Notes under the pieces: model-generated
Database searches by the model: none
What the model saw: only the letters and a program-made list of their open reading frames with translations
Told to the model about the DNA's origin: nothing
DNA from: Leclercia sp. AS011
GTDB lineage: Bacteria > Pseudomonadota > Gammaproteobacteria > Enterobacterales > Enterobacteriaceae
DNA length: 64,000 nt
Reading direction: 5' to 3'
NCBI RefSeq assembly: GCF_037152535.1
Contig: NZ_JBBCMA010000001.1
Location: 1,364,001 to 1,428,000 of the forward strand
Shown: positions 37,013 to 49,199 of the stretch, in pieces
Position numbering within the stretch: the stretch's first letter is position 1
Layout of the letters: each line of letters opens with the position of its first letter
Translations under genes and position numbers: made by a program

Positions 37013-38126
37013 AGCTCTGCGTGACGGGCTGAGGCGACTGTTGCGCTCTCTCCCCCTCTTTCATCCAGGGCGCATGCAGCACCATGCTCGGCAGTGCCAG
37101 CTTGACCCCCTCATCATTCAGACTCTCCAGAATACGGATATTGATCTCCTGCTGGATATCCATGTACTTGTTGTAATCCGCCGTGTTGACGATATGCACC
37201 ACTTCAAAGGTGAGCCTGTCCTTATCAAAGCCAAGCAGATGGGCACGGTCGAAGCGCGTTTCGCCAATATCGGTGATGATTTTCTTCACGTTATCGCCAA
37301 TGATCCGCAGCTTTTCCGGCGGCGTATCGCTGGCAACACCAAAGGTAAAGACGATACGACGGGTCTGCATCCGCTTGTAGTTATGCAGCGTCTGCTGAAG
37401 CAGGATAGCGTTGCCACAGACAATCTGCTCCCCGCTCAGGCTGCGGATACGGGTGGTCTTAAGACCGATATGCTCTACCGTCCCGGCAACGTCGTTAAAC
37501 ACCACGAAATCGCCGATCTCAAAGGGCTTGTCGAAGCCAATGGAGAGCGAGGCAAAAACGTCGCTAAGGATGGTCTGTACCGCCAGCGCAATGGCAATAC
37601 CCCCTACCCCCATGCTCGCCACCAGCGCCGTGATGTTGACCCCTGCGTTGGCCAGAATCGACAGCAGCATCACCGACCAGACGATGGCCCGCAGGATCAT
37701 CCCGGTGATCACCAGGGTAACCGGGTTTTTATGACTTCCCGGCGCGAGCATCACGTGCCGCAGCCAGGAGACCACCCCCTGATCCATCCACAGCGCCACC
37801 TGGATCGCCAGCACCAGGAACCAGGCGTGGCTCAGGGCTCCGTAGAGGCGATCCGGCAGTTCGACAAAGCGCAGGCTAAAAAGAAAAGCGACCACAAACA
37901 GCAGCACCCGGCTGGTTCTGTTGAGTATCTCCGTGAGGATAAAATGCATTTTGTGGGTAGCGGGATGTTTGTCACCCCAGCTGGTAATGCCCTTATGGAC
38001 AAAGGTGATGAGGCGTTTCAGTAGCCAGTAAATCAGCAGGGTCATCACCGTCACGGTGGCAAAGCCGATCCAGAATCTGGGGGTCATCATTAACGTCAGA
38101 ACATTAAAATGCGACAAGAACTGCAT
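37011..38126 (-). CDS. MscS-family mechanosensitive ion channel
   Basis: A 371-residue membrane protein with about four to five hydrophobic segments (residues 15-190) and an MscS pore/beta domain. The pore helix region GVGGIAIALAVQ and the FEIGDFVVF segment are MscS signatures; the C-terminal alpha/beta domain extends to about 345, with a polar tail. Such channels open under membrane tension to release solutes at hypo-osmotic shock. It is not E. coli YnaI, although it occupies the position next to uspE where YnaI lies in E. coli. It is a single-gene unit. Confidence 0.85.
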   Translation of the reverse strand: MQFLSHFNVLTLMMTPRFWIGFATVTVMTLLIYWLLKRLITFVHKGITSWGDKHPATHKMHFILTEILNRTSRVLLFVVAFLFSLRFVELPDRLYGALSHAWFLVLAIQVALWMDQGVVSWLRHVMLAPGSHKNPVTLVITGMILRAIVWSVMLLSILANAGVNITALVASMGVGGIAIALAVQTILSDVFASLSIGFDKPFEIGDFVVFNDVAGTVEHIGLKTTRIRSLSGEQIVCGNAILLQQTLHNYKRMQTRRIVFTFGVASDTPPEKLRIIGDNVKKIITDIGETRFDRAHLLGFDKDRLTFEVVHIVNTADYNKYMDIQQEINIRILESLNDEGVKLALPSMVLHAPWMKEGERAQQSPQPVTQS

Positions 38127-38194
38127 TCTCCCTCCTCCCTTTACGCAAAAAAGGAAAGTATAGACAGTGAGGGTGAGTAGCCTGCAGAAATGAG

Positions 38195-38218
38195 AAAACC
38201 GCCCAGATGGGCGGTTTT
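38195..38218 (-). terminator. pntAB terminator
   Basis: AAAACCGCCC (38195-38204) and GGGCGGTTTT (38209-38218) form a perfect 10-bp stem with a 4-base loop, 20 bases beyond the pntB stop on the minus strand. The sequence is symmetric and could also act on plus-strand transcripts. Confidence 0.85.
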
Positions 38219-38237
38219 ATTAGAGTGCGTTGTCGAA

Positions 38238-39629
<1,392 letters not shown>

Positions 39630-39636
39630 TTACCCC

Positions 39637-41702
<2,066 letters not shown>

Positions 41703-42656
41703 ATGAAGCTTAAGAACACTCTCCTGGCGTCCGCACTCCTTGCTGCGACCGCCCTGTCTGCCAATGCCGCGACAGAGTTAACGCCGGAGCAAGCGGCTGC
41801 AACGAAACCTTACGATCGCGTGTTGATCGTAGGTCGTTTTAACGCAATTGGCGATGCGGTTGCTGCCGCCTCCAAACGCGCCGATAAAGAGGGCGCCGCC
41901 GCCTTTTACGTCGTGGATAACTCCGATTATGGCAACAGTGGCAACCAGCGCGTGCTCGTTGCGCTGTATAAAGACAATGCCCCGAAAGCGGATGAGCAAA
42001 AAAACCGCGTTATTAACGGCGTAGTTGAGCTGCCGAAAGACGAGGCCGTTCTGCTTGAGCCGTACGATACCGTTACCATCCAGGGCTTCTACCGCAGCCA
42101 GCCGGATGTGAACGAAGCCATCACCAAAGCCGCGAAGGCGAAAGGGGCTGACGCCTACTACATCGTTCGTCAGATCGATGCCAACGATGGCGGCAACCAG
42201 CGCATCACCGCTTATATCTACAAAAAAGACGCCAAAAAACGCGTTCTGCAGAGCCCGGATGCCATCCCGGCTGACTCTGATGCCGGTCGCGCAGCCGTTG
42301 CCAAAGGCGGCGAAGAAGCGAAGAAAGTGGAGATCCCGGGCGTGGCCACCAGCGCCGCACCAGGTGCTTCCGTTGCCGGTGTGGGTCGTTTCTTTGAAAC
42401 CCAGACCACCAAAGGTGGCCGTTACAGCGTGACTCTGGCTGACGGCACCAAAATTGAAGAGCTGAACAACGCCACTGCCGCGCAGATGGTGCCGTTCGAC
42501 AGCATCAAATTCACCGGTAACTACGCCAACATGACCGAAGTCTCCCACCAGGTGGCGAAGCGTGCGGCGAAGAAAGGGGCCAAGTATTACCACATCACCC
42601 GCCAGTGGCAGGAACGCGGTAATAACATGACCATCAGCGCCGACCTGTACAAATAA
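41703..42656 (+). CDS. ydgH: periplasmic protein YdgH (three YdgH/BhsA-like domains)
   Basis: A 317-residue exported protein with a signal peptide (ASALLAATALSANA). Three repeats of the small YdgH/BhsA/McbA domain are visible: two around YDRVLIVGRFNAIGDAV and YDTVTIQGFYRSQPDVNEAI, each ending in AxxYxV...GGNQR, and a third around FDSIKFTGNYANMTEVSHQV. E. coli YdgH (314 residues) has been tied to envelope homeostasis and outer-membrane lipid transport and shares this layout. It is a single-gene unit with its own strong terminator. Confidence 0.93.
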   Translation: MKLKNTLLASALLAATALSANAATELTPEQAAATKPYDRVLIVGRFNAIGDAVAAASKRADKEGAAAFYVVDNSDYGNSGNQRVLVALYKDNAPKADEQKNRVINGVVELPKDEAVLLEPYDTVTIQGFYRSQPDVNEAITKAAKAKGADAYYIVRQIDANDGGNQRITAYIYKKDAKKRVLQSPDAIPADSDAGRAAVAKGGEEAKKVEIPGVATSAAPGASVAGVGRFFETQTTKGGRYSVTLADGTKIEELNNATAAQMVPFDSIKFTGNYANMTEVSHQVAKRAAKKGAKYYHITRQWQERGNNMTISADLYK

Positions 42657-42671
42657 GTCAACAGTTACCCA

Positions 42672-42697
42672 GAGGCGGCATCATGCCGCCTTTTTTT
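42672..42697 (+). terminator. ydgH terminator
   Basis: GGCGGCAT and ATGCCGCC (42674-42690) form a perfect stem with a 1-base centre (effectively a 3-base or larger loop) followed by seven T residues (42691-42697). Confidence 0.85.
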
Positions 42698-42841
42698 CGC
42701 TTTTTACGCAGAATTCCGCCCTTCCTGATTGCATGCCTTCGTGACACTCCGTAAAATCCCGCGCCTTAGTGTGATCCACCATTTTTATGCGTTTCGACAA
42801 AATAATTATTCTGGATCTGACCCTTTTTAAAAAGGAAGCCA

Positions 42842-44224
42842 ATGGAAAAGAAACTTGGCCTGAGCGCTTTGACTGCGCTTGTTTTGAGCTCCATGCTCGG
42901 CGCGGGTGTATTCAGTCTGCCGCAGAATATGGCCGCCGTTGCCAGCCCGTCCGCGCTGCTTATCGGCTGGGGGATCACCGGTGCCGGGATCCTGCTGCTG
43001 GCCTTCGCCATGCTGCTGCTGACGCGCATCCGTCCCGATCTCGACGGCGGCATTTTCACCTACGCCCGTGAAGGCTTTGGTGAGCTGGTGGGCTTCTGTT
43101 CCGCATGGGGTTACTGGCTGTGCGCGGTGATCGCCAACGTCTCTTATCTGGTGATCGTCTTCTCAGCGCTGAGTTTCTTTACCGATACCCCTGAACTGCG
43201 CCTGTTTGGTGATGGCAATACCTGGCAATCCATCGTGGGCTCCTCGGTGCTGCTGTGGTTCGTCCATTTCCTGGTGCTGCGCGGCGTGCAGACCGCGGCG
43301 AGCATCAACCTGGTCGCCACGCTGGCGAAGCTGGTGCCGCTGGGGCTGTTTATCGTGCTGGCGTTTATCGCGTTTCGTCTCGATGTCTTTAGCATGGACT
43401 TTACCGGCGTGGCGCTGGGCGTCCCGGTCTGGGAGCAGGTGAAAAACACCATGCTTATCACCCTGTGGGTGTTTATCGGGGTGGAAGGCGCGGTAGTTGT
43501 CTCGGCCCGGGCGCGCAATAAACAGGATGTCGGTCGCGCCACGCTGCTGGCGGTGCTGGCCGCGTTGGGGGGTTATCTGCTGGTCACCCTGCTCTCCTTA
43601 GGCGTGGTGGCGCGTCCTGAGCTGGCGGAGATGCGTAACCCGTCGATGGCGGGCCTGATGGTGAAAATGATGGGGTCCTGGGGCGAAGTGGTGATTGCCG
43701 CCGGTCTCATCGTCTCGGTGTGCGGGGCCTATCTGAGCTGGACGATTATGGCGGCAGAGGTGCCGTTCCTCGCTGCCACCCATAAAGCCTTTCCACGTCT
43801 GTTTGCCCGTCAGAACAAAAACAGTGCGCCTTCCGCCTCGCTGTGGCTGACCAACATCAGCGTGCAGGTTTGCCTGGTGCTGATCTGGCTCACAGGTTCG
43901 GACTATAACACGCTGTTAACCATCGCCTCGGAGATGATTCTGGTACCCTATTTCCTGGTGGGCGCATATTTGTTAAAAATAGCCACCCGCCCGATGCACA
44001 ACGTCGTGGGAATGGGAGCCTGTATTTATGGCTTATGGCTGCTGTATGCCTCCGGTCCGATGCATCTGCTGCTCTCTGTGGTACTTTATGCGCCGGGGCT
44101 GCTGGTGTTTATTTACGCCCGTCGCACGCACCAGTTGGATCACGCGCTGAAACGCCGTGAAAGGGTGTTGATTGGAATGTTACTGGTTGCCGCATTACCG
44201 GCAACGTGGATGCTGATGGGATAA
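42842..44224 (+). CDS. ydgI: APC-family amino-acid antiporter YdgI
   Basis: A 460-residue, about 12-helix inner-membrane transporter of the basic amino acid/polyamine antiporter group, matching E. coli YdgI, an ArcD-like putative arginine/ornithine antiporter. SSMLGAGVFSLPQNMAA at the N-terminus is the APC substrate-site helix. AAAAGGAAG precedes the ATG. It is followed by folM 37 bases later on the same strand. Substrate assignment is by family only. Confidence 0.9.
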   Translation: MEKKLGLSALTALVLSSMLGAGVFSLPQNMAAVASPSALLIGWGITGAGILLLAFAMLLLTRIRPDLDGGIFTYAREGFGELVGFCSAWGYWLCAVIANVSYLVIVFSALSFFTDTPELRLFGDGNTWQSIVGSSVLLWFVHFLVLRGVQTAASINLVATLAKLVPLGLFIVLAFIAFRLDVFSMDFTGVALGVPVWEQVKNTMLITLWVFIGVEGAVVVSARARNKQDVGRATLLAVLAALGGYLLVTLLSLGVVARPELAEMRNPSMAGLMVKMMGSWGEVVIAAGLIVSVCGAYLSWTIMAAEVPFLAATHKAFPRLFARQNKNSAPSASLWLTNISVQVCLVLIWLTGSDYNTLLTIASEMILVPYFLVGAYLLKIATRPMHNVVGMGACIYGLWLLYASGPMHLLLSVVLYAPGLLVFIYARRTHQLDHALKRRERVLIGMLLVAALPATWMLMG

Positions 44225-44261
44225 GTCGCTTTCCCATCGTCGAACGGTTAAGGAGATTACG

Positions 44262-44984
44262 ATGGGACACGCAAAGCCGCACCCGATCCTGATTACTGGC
44301 GGAGGCCGACGCATCGGCCTCGCGCTTGCCCACCACTTTCTGAATCTTCACCAGCCGGTGATCGTCAGCTATCGCACCGATTATCCGGCAATCGCCACCC
44401 TGCGCGAGGCGGGCGCGGTCTGTATTCAGGCCGACTTTGCCACCGACGATGGGATTCTGGCCTTTGCTGAACGGGTGAAAGCCGAAACCCCGGCGTTACG
44501 CGGCATCATCCATAACGCCAGCGCCTGGATGTCTGAAACCCCGGGGACCTCGCTCAGCGAAACGCTCTCCTGCATGCTGCAGATCCACGTTCACGCCCCC
44601 TATCTGCTGAACCATGCCCTGCAGGATCTGCTCCGCGGGCACGGCCATGCCGCCAGCGACATCATCCACTTTACCGACTATGTGGTGGAGCGCGGCAGCG
44701 ATAAGCACATTGCCTATGCCGCCAGCAAAGCCGCGCTGGATAACATGACCCGCTCGTTTGCCCGCAAGCTCGCGCCGGAAGTGAAGGTGAACGCCATTGC
44801 CCCGTCGCTGATCCTGTTTAACGAGCACGACGATGCCGACTATCGCCAGCAGGCGCTGAATAAATCGCTGATGAAGATCGCCCCCGGCGAGAAAGAGGTG
44901 ATCGACTTAATCGACTACATTCTGACCAGCTGCTACGTGACCGGCCGGTCGTTTGGCGTCGACGGCGGGCGTCCGTTACGTTAG
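44262..44984 (+). CDS. folM: dihydromonapterin reductase FolM
   Basis: A 240-residue short-chain dehydrogenase. The dinucleotide motif GGGRRIG and the catalytic YAASK are present, with NASAW and DGGRPLR at the family positions. FolM reduces dihydromonapterin to tetrahydromonapterin, and weakly dihydrofolate, using NADPH. AAGGAG precedes the ATG. The stop overlaps the convergent ydgC gene by four bases, the same neighbour as in E. coli. Confidence 0.94.
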   Translation: MGHAKPHPILITGGGRRIGLALAHHFLNLHQPVIVSYRTDYPAIATLREAGAVCIQADFATDDGILAFAERVKAETPALRGIIHNASAWMSETPGTSLSETLSCMLQIHVHAPYLLNHALQDLLRGHGHAASDIIHFTDYVVERGSDKHIAYAASKAALDNMTRSFARKLAPEVKVNAIAPSLILFNEHDDADYRQQALNKSLMKIAPGEKEVIDLIDYILTSCYVTGRSFGVDGGRPLR

Positions 44985-45316
44985 TGGAAACGGCTCCAGC
45001 AGAAGATTAATACCCAGGCGCTGAGGCACCAGCAGACCACCGCCCCGCCCAGCGCCAGGGGCAGACGCATCACCCCGACGAAGTACCAGAGCGAGAGCAG
45101 ATAGAGGAAGTACGGAATAATCGCCCACATGCCGAAGATGATGGTGGTGCGCAGGGCCTCGATGCCGCGCTCGGAGGCGACAATATAGTGGGCAATCAGG
45201 GCAAAGGTCGGAAACAGCGGGAGCAGCCCGGCTATGTAGTAATTTTTCGTTTTTGCCAGTATCCCAATCAGTAATACCACCAGCGCGCCAATCGCCGCTT
45301 TAATCAGCAATCCCAT
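44981..45316 (-). CDS. ydgC: GlpM-family membrane protein YdgC
   Basis: A 111-residue protein with four hydrophobic helices, equal in length to E. coli YdgC (TKNYYIAGLLPLFPTFALIA, SERGIEALR). The family role is unclear; a Pseudomonas relative, GlpM, is linked to alginate production. The ATG at 45316 (MGLLIK) gives the E. coli length; an upstream start at 45370 is not supported. Confidence 0.93.
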   Translation of the reverse strand: MGLLIKAAIGALVVLLIGILAKTKNYYIAGLLPLFPTFALIAHYIVASERGIEALRTTIIFGMWAIIPYFLYLLSLWYFVGVMRLPLALGGAVVCWCLSAWVLIFCWSRFH

Positions 45317-45444
45317 CCCTTTTCCCTTAACAACAAAATAACAATGCCAGGCAGCATAACGGAACGGCAATTATTTGCGAATGATTAATGGAAGGTTAAG
45401 GTTTCGCGGTGTATGTTGGCCTTTTCCGCAGACACAGTCGTGCT

Positions 45445-46161
45445 ATGAACAAGATCGTATACGTTGAGGATGAACCCGAAGTTGGCCAGCTGATTGCGGC
45501 CTATCTGGGTAAACATGATATGGAGGTCATCGTCGAACCGCGCGGCGACCGGGCTGAAGAGGTAGTAGCGCGGGAAAAACCCGATCTGGTGCTGCTGGAT
45601 ATTATGTTACCCGGAAAAGACGGTATGACCCTGTGCCGCGATCTGCGTGCCCGCTGGCAGGGCCCGATTGTGCTGCTGACCTCTCTCGACAGCGATATGA
45701 ACCATATCCTGTCGCTGGAGATGGGTGCTAACGACTATATTCTTAAAACCACACCCCCGGCGGTCCTGCTGGCGCGCCTGCGTCTGCATCTGCGCCAGCA
45801 CGTCGTCTCTTCCAGTGACACTCCCGCTCCGCTGCTAACCCCGCACAAAGCCCTGCGCTTTGGCACCCTGTCCATCGACCCTGTGAATCGCCAGGTGCTG
45901 TTATCTGGCGAGCAGGTGGCGCTGTCGACCGCAGATTTCGATCTGCTGTGGGAGCTGGCGACCCATGCCGGACAGATCATGGACCGTGACGCGCTGCTGA
46001 AAAACCTGCGCGGCGTCAGCTACGATGGCATGGATCGCAGCGTCGACGTGGCCATCTCTCGCCTGCGCAAAAAACTGCTGGATAACGCCACCGAACCCTT
46101 CCGCATTAAAACCGTGCGTAACAAAGGTTATCTTTTCGCGCCGCACGCCTGGGATATCTGA
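45445..46161 (+). CDS. rstA: response regulator RstA
   Basis: A 238-residue OmpR/PhoB-type response regulator. The receiver domain (1-120) has acidic residues EDE at 8-10, the phospho-acceptor Asp52 (LVLLDIMLPGKDG) and the conserved Lys in YILKTTPP. The DNA-binding winged helix is C-terminal (about 140-235). RstA controls asr, the acid response and iron/Feo genes under PhoPQ. The ATG at 45445 matches E. coli. Its partner rstB, adjacent in E. coli, is here 3 kb away behind an ABC operon. Confidence 0.95.
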   Translation: MNKIVYVEDEPEVGQLIAAYLGKHDMEVIVEPRGDRAEEVVAREKPDLVLLDIMLPGKDGMTLCRDLRARWQGPIVLLTSLDSDMNHILSLEMGANDYILKTTPPAVLLARLRLHLRQHVVSSSDTPAPLLTPHKALRFGTLSIDPVNRQVLLSGEQVALSTADFDLLWELATHAGQIMDRDALLKNLRGVSYDGMDRSVDVAISRLRKKLLDNATEPFRIKTVRNKGYLFAPHAWDI

Positions 46162-46258
46162 ATAGCTCGGCCCGCACTGCGCCAGGCGCTGCGGGCAACT
46201 CCCTGCCGTTTTCACCCCTCTGTTAATTAATCTTTTGCTCCCGCCCGCACAGCATGTA

Positions 46259-46274
46259 TTATGTTATAACATAA
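46259..46274 (+). promoter_or_regulatory. Zur-like palindrome in front of the ABC operon
   Basis: TTATGTTATAACATAA is a perfect 16-bp palindrome, and GTTATAACATAAC (46263-46275) matches the core of enteric Zur sites (GTTATAATATAAC) at 12 of 13 positions. A possible promoter, TTGCTC (46235-46240) with TATTAT (46257-46262), would place the palindrome over the -10 and start region, suited to repression. It ends 19 bases before the start codon. Confidence 0.5.
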
Positions 46275-46293
46275 CAATTACGAGGATGGGATT

Positions 46294-47304
46294 GTGTTAA
46301 TCAGAAATTGGGTACTGGCGTCAGGGCTCGCGGCCCTCGCGAATTCGGTTGTTGCAGCACAGACTTATCCGCTGACGGTTGAGAACTGTGGCGTCAAGGA
46401 GACCTTTACGCACGCCCCGCAGCGGGTGGTAACTGTCGGGCAACACGAAACGGAACTCATGCTGGCGCTGGGGCTTGAAAAAAGAATCAGCGCGACCTCC
46501 GTCTGGTTTGGCCTGCTGCCCGATGCGCTGGCTGAGCGCGGCAAAGGGTTAAAAAAGCTGGCAGATAACGCCCCTTCCTTTGAGGCCGTCACCGCTCAGA
46601 ATCCCGATCTGGTGCTGGCGCAATATCACTGGCATATCGGGCCGCAGGGGGAAACCGGCACCCGCGAGCAGTTTGCTTCGCTCGGCATCCCGACATGGGT
46701 ATCCCCGGCCGACTGCATCGGCAAAAGCGTTACCGACAGTTCGAATGGTGACGGGGCGCGTAGCACGCCTTTCTCCATCGCAGAGATCGCGCGTGAGATC
46801 AGCGAGCTGGCGACCATTTTCGATGTTCAGCCGCAGGGGGAAAAACTCAACGAGGCACTGAAGCTGCGTATCCAGAAGGCTCAGGCACGCTCGCAGCACG
46901 CGAGGCCACTGAAAGTGGTGTTCTGGTTCTCCAGCAGCCGTCTGCAAGGCGATCCCTGGGTGGCAGGTGATTATGGCGCGCCGGGCTGGATCAGCCACAC
47001 CCTGGGACTCAAAAACATTATTGATTCCCATGACGAATGGCCTGCCGTCACCTGGGAACACATCGCTCAGGCGCAACCTGACATCATCGTGATTGCGGAG
47101 ATGTCCCGACGGCTTTACCCCGCAGATGATGTGGCAGTTAAAAAAGCCTTTTTAAACAACGATCCGGTGACCAGAAACCTGCCCGCCGTAAAAAACGGGC
47201 ACATCATTGTCGTCCCGGCGATGTCACTGAACCCCTCATTGCGTAATGTCGATGCCGTCGAGGCGATCGGCGACAAACTGGCGACGTTCCAGGCTGAACC
47301 ATGA
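46294..47304 (+). CDS. ABC importer substrate-binding protein (FepB/BtuF class)
   Basis: A 336-residue periplasmic binding protein. A short signal peptide (cleavage near VVAA) is followed by YPLTVENCG, the usual start of ferric-siderophore, haem and cobalamin binding proteins, then RVVTVGQHETELMLALGL. Two lobes joined by a long helix are expected. A GTG start at 46294 has GAGGA (46282-46286) at good spacing. It overlaps the permease gene (ATGA). The ligand is unknown; the Zur-like operator suggests zinc or a zinc chelate, the family suggests iron-siderophore or B12. Confidence 0.82.
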   Translation: MLIRNWVLASGLAALANSVVAAQTYPLTVENCGVKETFTHAPQRVVTVGQHETELMLALGLEKRISATSVWFGLLPDALAERGKGLKKLADNAPSFEAVTAQNPDLVLAQYHWHIGPQGETGTREQFASLGIPTWVSPADCIGKSVTDSSNGDGARSTPFSIAEIAREISELATIFDVQPQGEKLNEALKLRIQKAQARSQHARPLKVVFWFSSSRLQGDPWVAGDYGAPGWISHTLGLKNIIDSHDEWPAVTWEHIAQAQPDIIVIAEMSRRLYPADDVAVKKAFLNNDPVTRNLPAVKNGHIIVVPAMSLNPSLRNVDAVEAIGDKLATFQAEP

Positions 47305-48353
47305 GCTTACTGACTCTCCGTATGCCTTTGACGCTGCCGCGATGGCGGCAACATAGCCTGACGGTGGTCGGCTTACTGACCCTGCCGTTAATGCTGGTGT
47401 TTGCCGCCACCGTTGGTGATATGCCGGTTTCATACACGAATGCGGGTAAAGCCATTCTCAACGGCCTGGGGCTGGGCACCTGGCCGCTGCCGCAGGTTGA
47501 GGAAGGTATTGTCTGGCAGTACCGCATGAGCCGGGCCCTGATGGCAGCCTGCAGCGGAGGGGGGCTGGCGCTGTGCGGCCTGGTGATGCAGGCGATCCTG
47601 CGTAACCCACTGGCTGAACCTTATCTGCTGGGGATCTCCTCCGGTGCCTCGCTGGGCGCGGTCTGCGTCATGTTGTTGGGGATAGGTGGCAGCACGCTGG
47701 GCATCAGCGGCGGTGCCTTTCTGGGAGCCTGCTGCGCCTTTGGGCTTATCATGCTGATCACCCACGGTATGACCGACAGCCCGCCACGCATATTGCTGGC
47801 GGGCATCGCCGGCACCCAGTTGTTCAACGCCATAACCGCGTACATTGTCAGCACTTCCGCAAATGCAGAGCAGTCGCGTAGCGTGATGTTCTGGCTGCTG
47901 GGCAGTCTGAGCGGCGTGCGCTGGCCGGATGCGATCCTGGCCCTGGGTGTGGTACTGGCCGGATTTATGGTGATATTCGCCTTTTCACGATCCCTTGATA
48001 CCTTCACCTTTGGCGATGAGGTTTCAACCACCCTCGGGGTGCCGGTCACCCTGGTGCGCATTATCCTGCTGCTCACCTGCGCCCTGGTGACGGCAGTAAT
48101 GGTCAGTATCATCGGTGCGGTAGGGTTTGTCGGACTGGTGATCCCGCATGTGACCCGGATGCTGTGCGGCCCCGGCCACCGACGCTCTATTCCCCTGACC
48201 TTTTTGATCGGCAGTCACTTTATGATCCTCGCCGACGTGGTTTCCCGCACCCTTATCACTTATCAGGTGCTCCCCATCGGCGTGGTGACCGCGCTGGTGG
48301 GCGCACCTGCTTTTGTCGTCCTGCTGTATCGCAGCCGGGCGAAAAGAGTATGA
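47301..48353 (+). CDS. FecCD-family ABC importer permease
   Basis: A 350-residue inner-membrane permease with about ten helices. FecCD/BtuC signatures are GLVMQAILRNPLAEPYLLG, ISSGASLGA and VGFVGLVIPHVTRML. A homodimer of this subunit would form the channel. The start overlaps the binding-protein stop, and its stop overlaps the ATPase start (both ATGA), so the three are translated together. No second permease is present, which fits BtuC-like homodimeric systems. Confidence 0.9.
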   Translation: MSLLTLRMPLTLPRWRQHSLTVVGLLTLPLMLVFAATVGDMPVSYTNAGKAILNGLGLGTWPLPQVEEGIVWQYRMSRALMAACSGGGLALCGLVMQAILRNPLAEPYLLGISSGASLGAVCVMLLGIGGSTLGISGGAFLGACCAFGLIMLITHGMTDSPPRILLAGIAGTQLFNAITAYIVSTSANAEQSRSVMFWLLGSLSGVRWPDAILALGVVLAGFMVIFAFSRSLDTFTFGDEVSTTLGVPVTLVRIILLLTCALVTAVMVSIIGAVGFVGLVIPHVTRMLCGPGHRRSIPLTFLIGSHFMILADVVSRTLITYQVLPIGVVTALVGAPAFVVLLYRSRAKRV

Positions 48354-49108
48354 CCCTGTCATTAAGCGGACTGCAGGTCTCCCTGCAGTCCCGAAAAGTG
48401 CTGCACGATATCGATCTGGAGCTGGCGACGGGTGAAGTCGTCGGCCTGCTGGGTCCGAATGGTTCCGGTAAATCCACCCTGCTGCGTTGTCTGGCGGGGT
48501 TATTTCCACGTCATGCGCACCATATCCGCCTTGACGGCACCCCGCTCAGTGAGATCTCCCTGCGGGAACGGGCCAAACAGCTGGCGTTTGTTCCCCAGCA
48601 TGCCGAGGTCGACGGCGATCTGTGCGTTGAGCAAATCGTCCGACTTGGGCGGACTCCGCACCGCCGCGGCCTTTTTGGCTGGAACGAAACCGACGATAGT
48701 GCGGTTGAGCACGCGATCCGACTGATGAAACTCTCCAGCCTGCGTCGGCGGCTGTGGCGACAGCTTTCCGGCGGCGAGCGGCAGCGCGCGCAAATCGCCC
48801 GCGCCCTGGCCCAGCAGCCAGGACTGCTGATCCTCGATGAGCCCACCAACCACCTGGACATTGAGTATCAGCTCGAGCTAATGGCCTTAATTACGCAGCT
48901 GCCCGTTACGGTGGTGGTGGCGCTGCACGATCTTAATCTCGCGGCCAACTACTGCCAGCGGCTGGTCCTGCTGAAAGCCGGAAAAGTGATGGCCAGCGGG
49001 CCGCCTGCTGCTGTGCTTACTCCGGATCTGATCGAGAGTGCCTGGCATGTTAAAGCGAACGTCATAAAGCGAGGCAACACCTTAAATATTCGCTATGCCA
49101 TGAGGTAG
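48350..49108 (+). CDS. FecE/BtuD-type ABC importer ATPase
   Basis: A 252-residue ATPase: Walker A GPNGSGKST, signature LSGGERQRAQ, Walker B LLILDEPTNHLD and the switch His in VVALHDLNLA. This is the usual partner of FecCD permeases. The ATG at 48350 overlaps the permease stop; a longer in-frame start would lie inside the permease gene and is rejected. It is the last gene of the inserted operon; rstB begins 91 bases later. Confidence 0.92.
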   Translation: MTLSLSGLQVSLQSRKVLHDIDLELATGEVVGLLGPNGSGKSTLLRCLAGLFPRHAHHIRLDGTPLSEISLRERAKQLAFVPQHAEVDGDLCVEQIVRLGRTPHRRGLFGWNETDDSAVEHAIRLMKLSSLRRRLWRQLSGGERQRAQIARALAQQPGLLILDEPTNHLDIEYQLELMALITQLPVTVVVALHDLNLAANYCQRLVLLKAGKVMASGPPAAVLTPDLIESAWHVKANVIKRGNTLNIRYAMR

Positions 49109-49199
49109 CCGATTGCGTAAAGTGTGCCATGCCCCGCCGGAGAATGTGAATTGTCTGGCGGAGCTGCATCATTAACGCGTGGTATTTGGGTGATATGTA

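Noticed and set aside
46240..46278. Resemblance of the palindrome region to the XerD half of dif (TTATGTTA)
   Set aside because: The XerC half-site and the 6-base central spacing are absent; a Zur-type operator explains the symmetry better.
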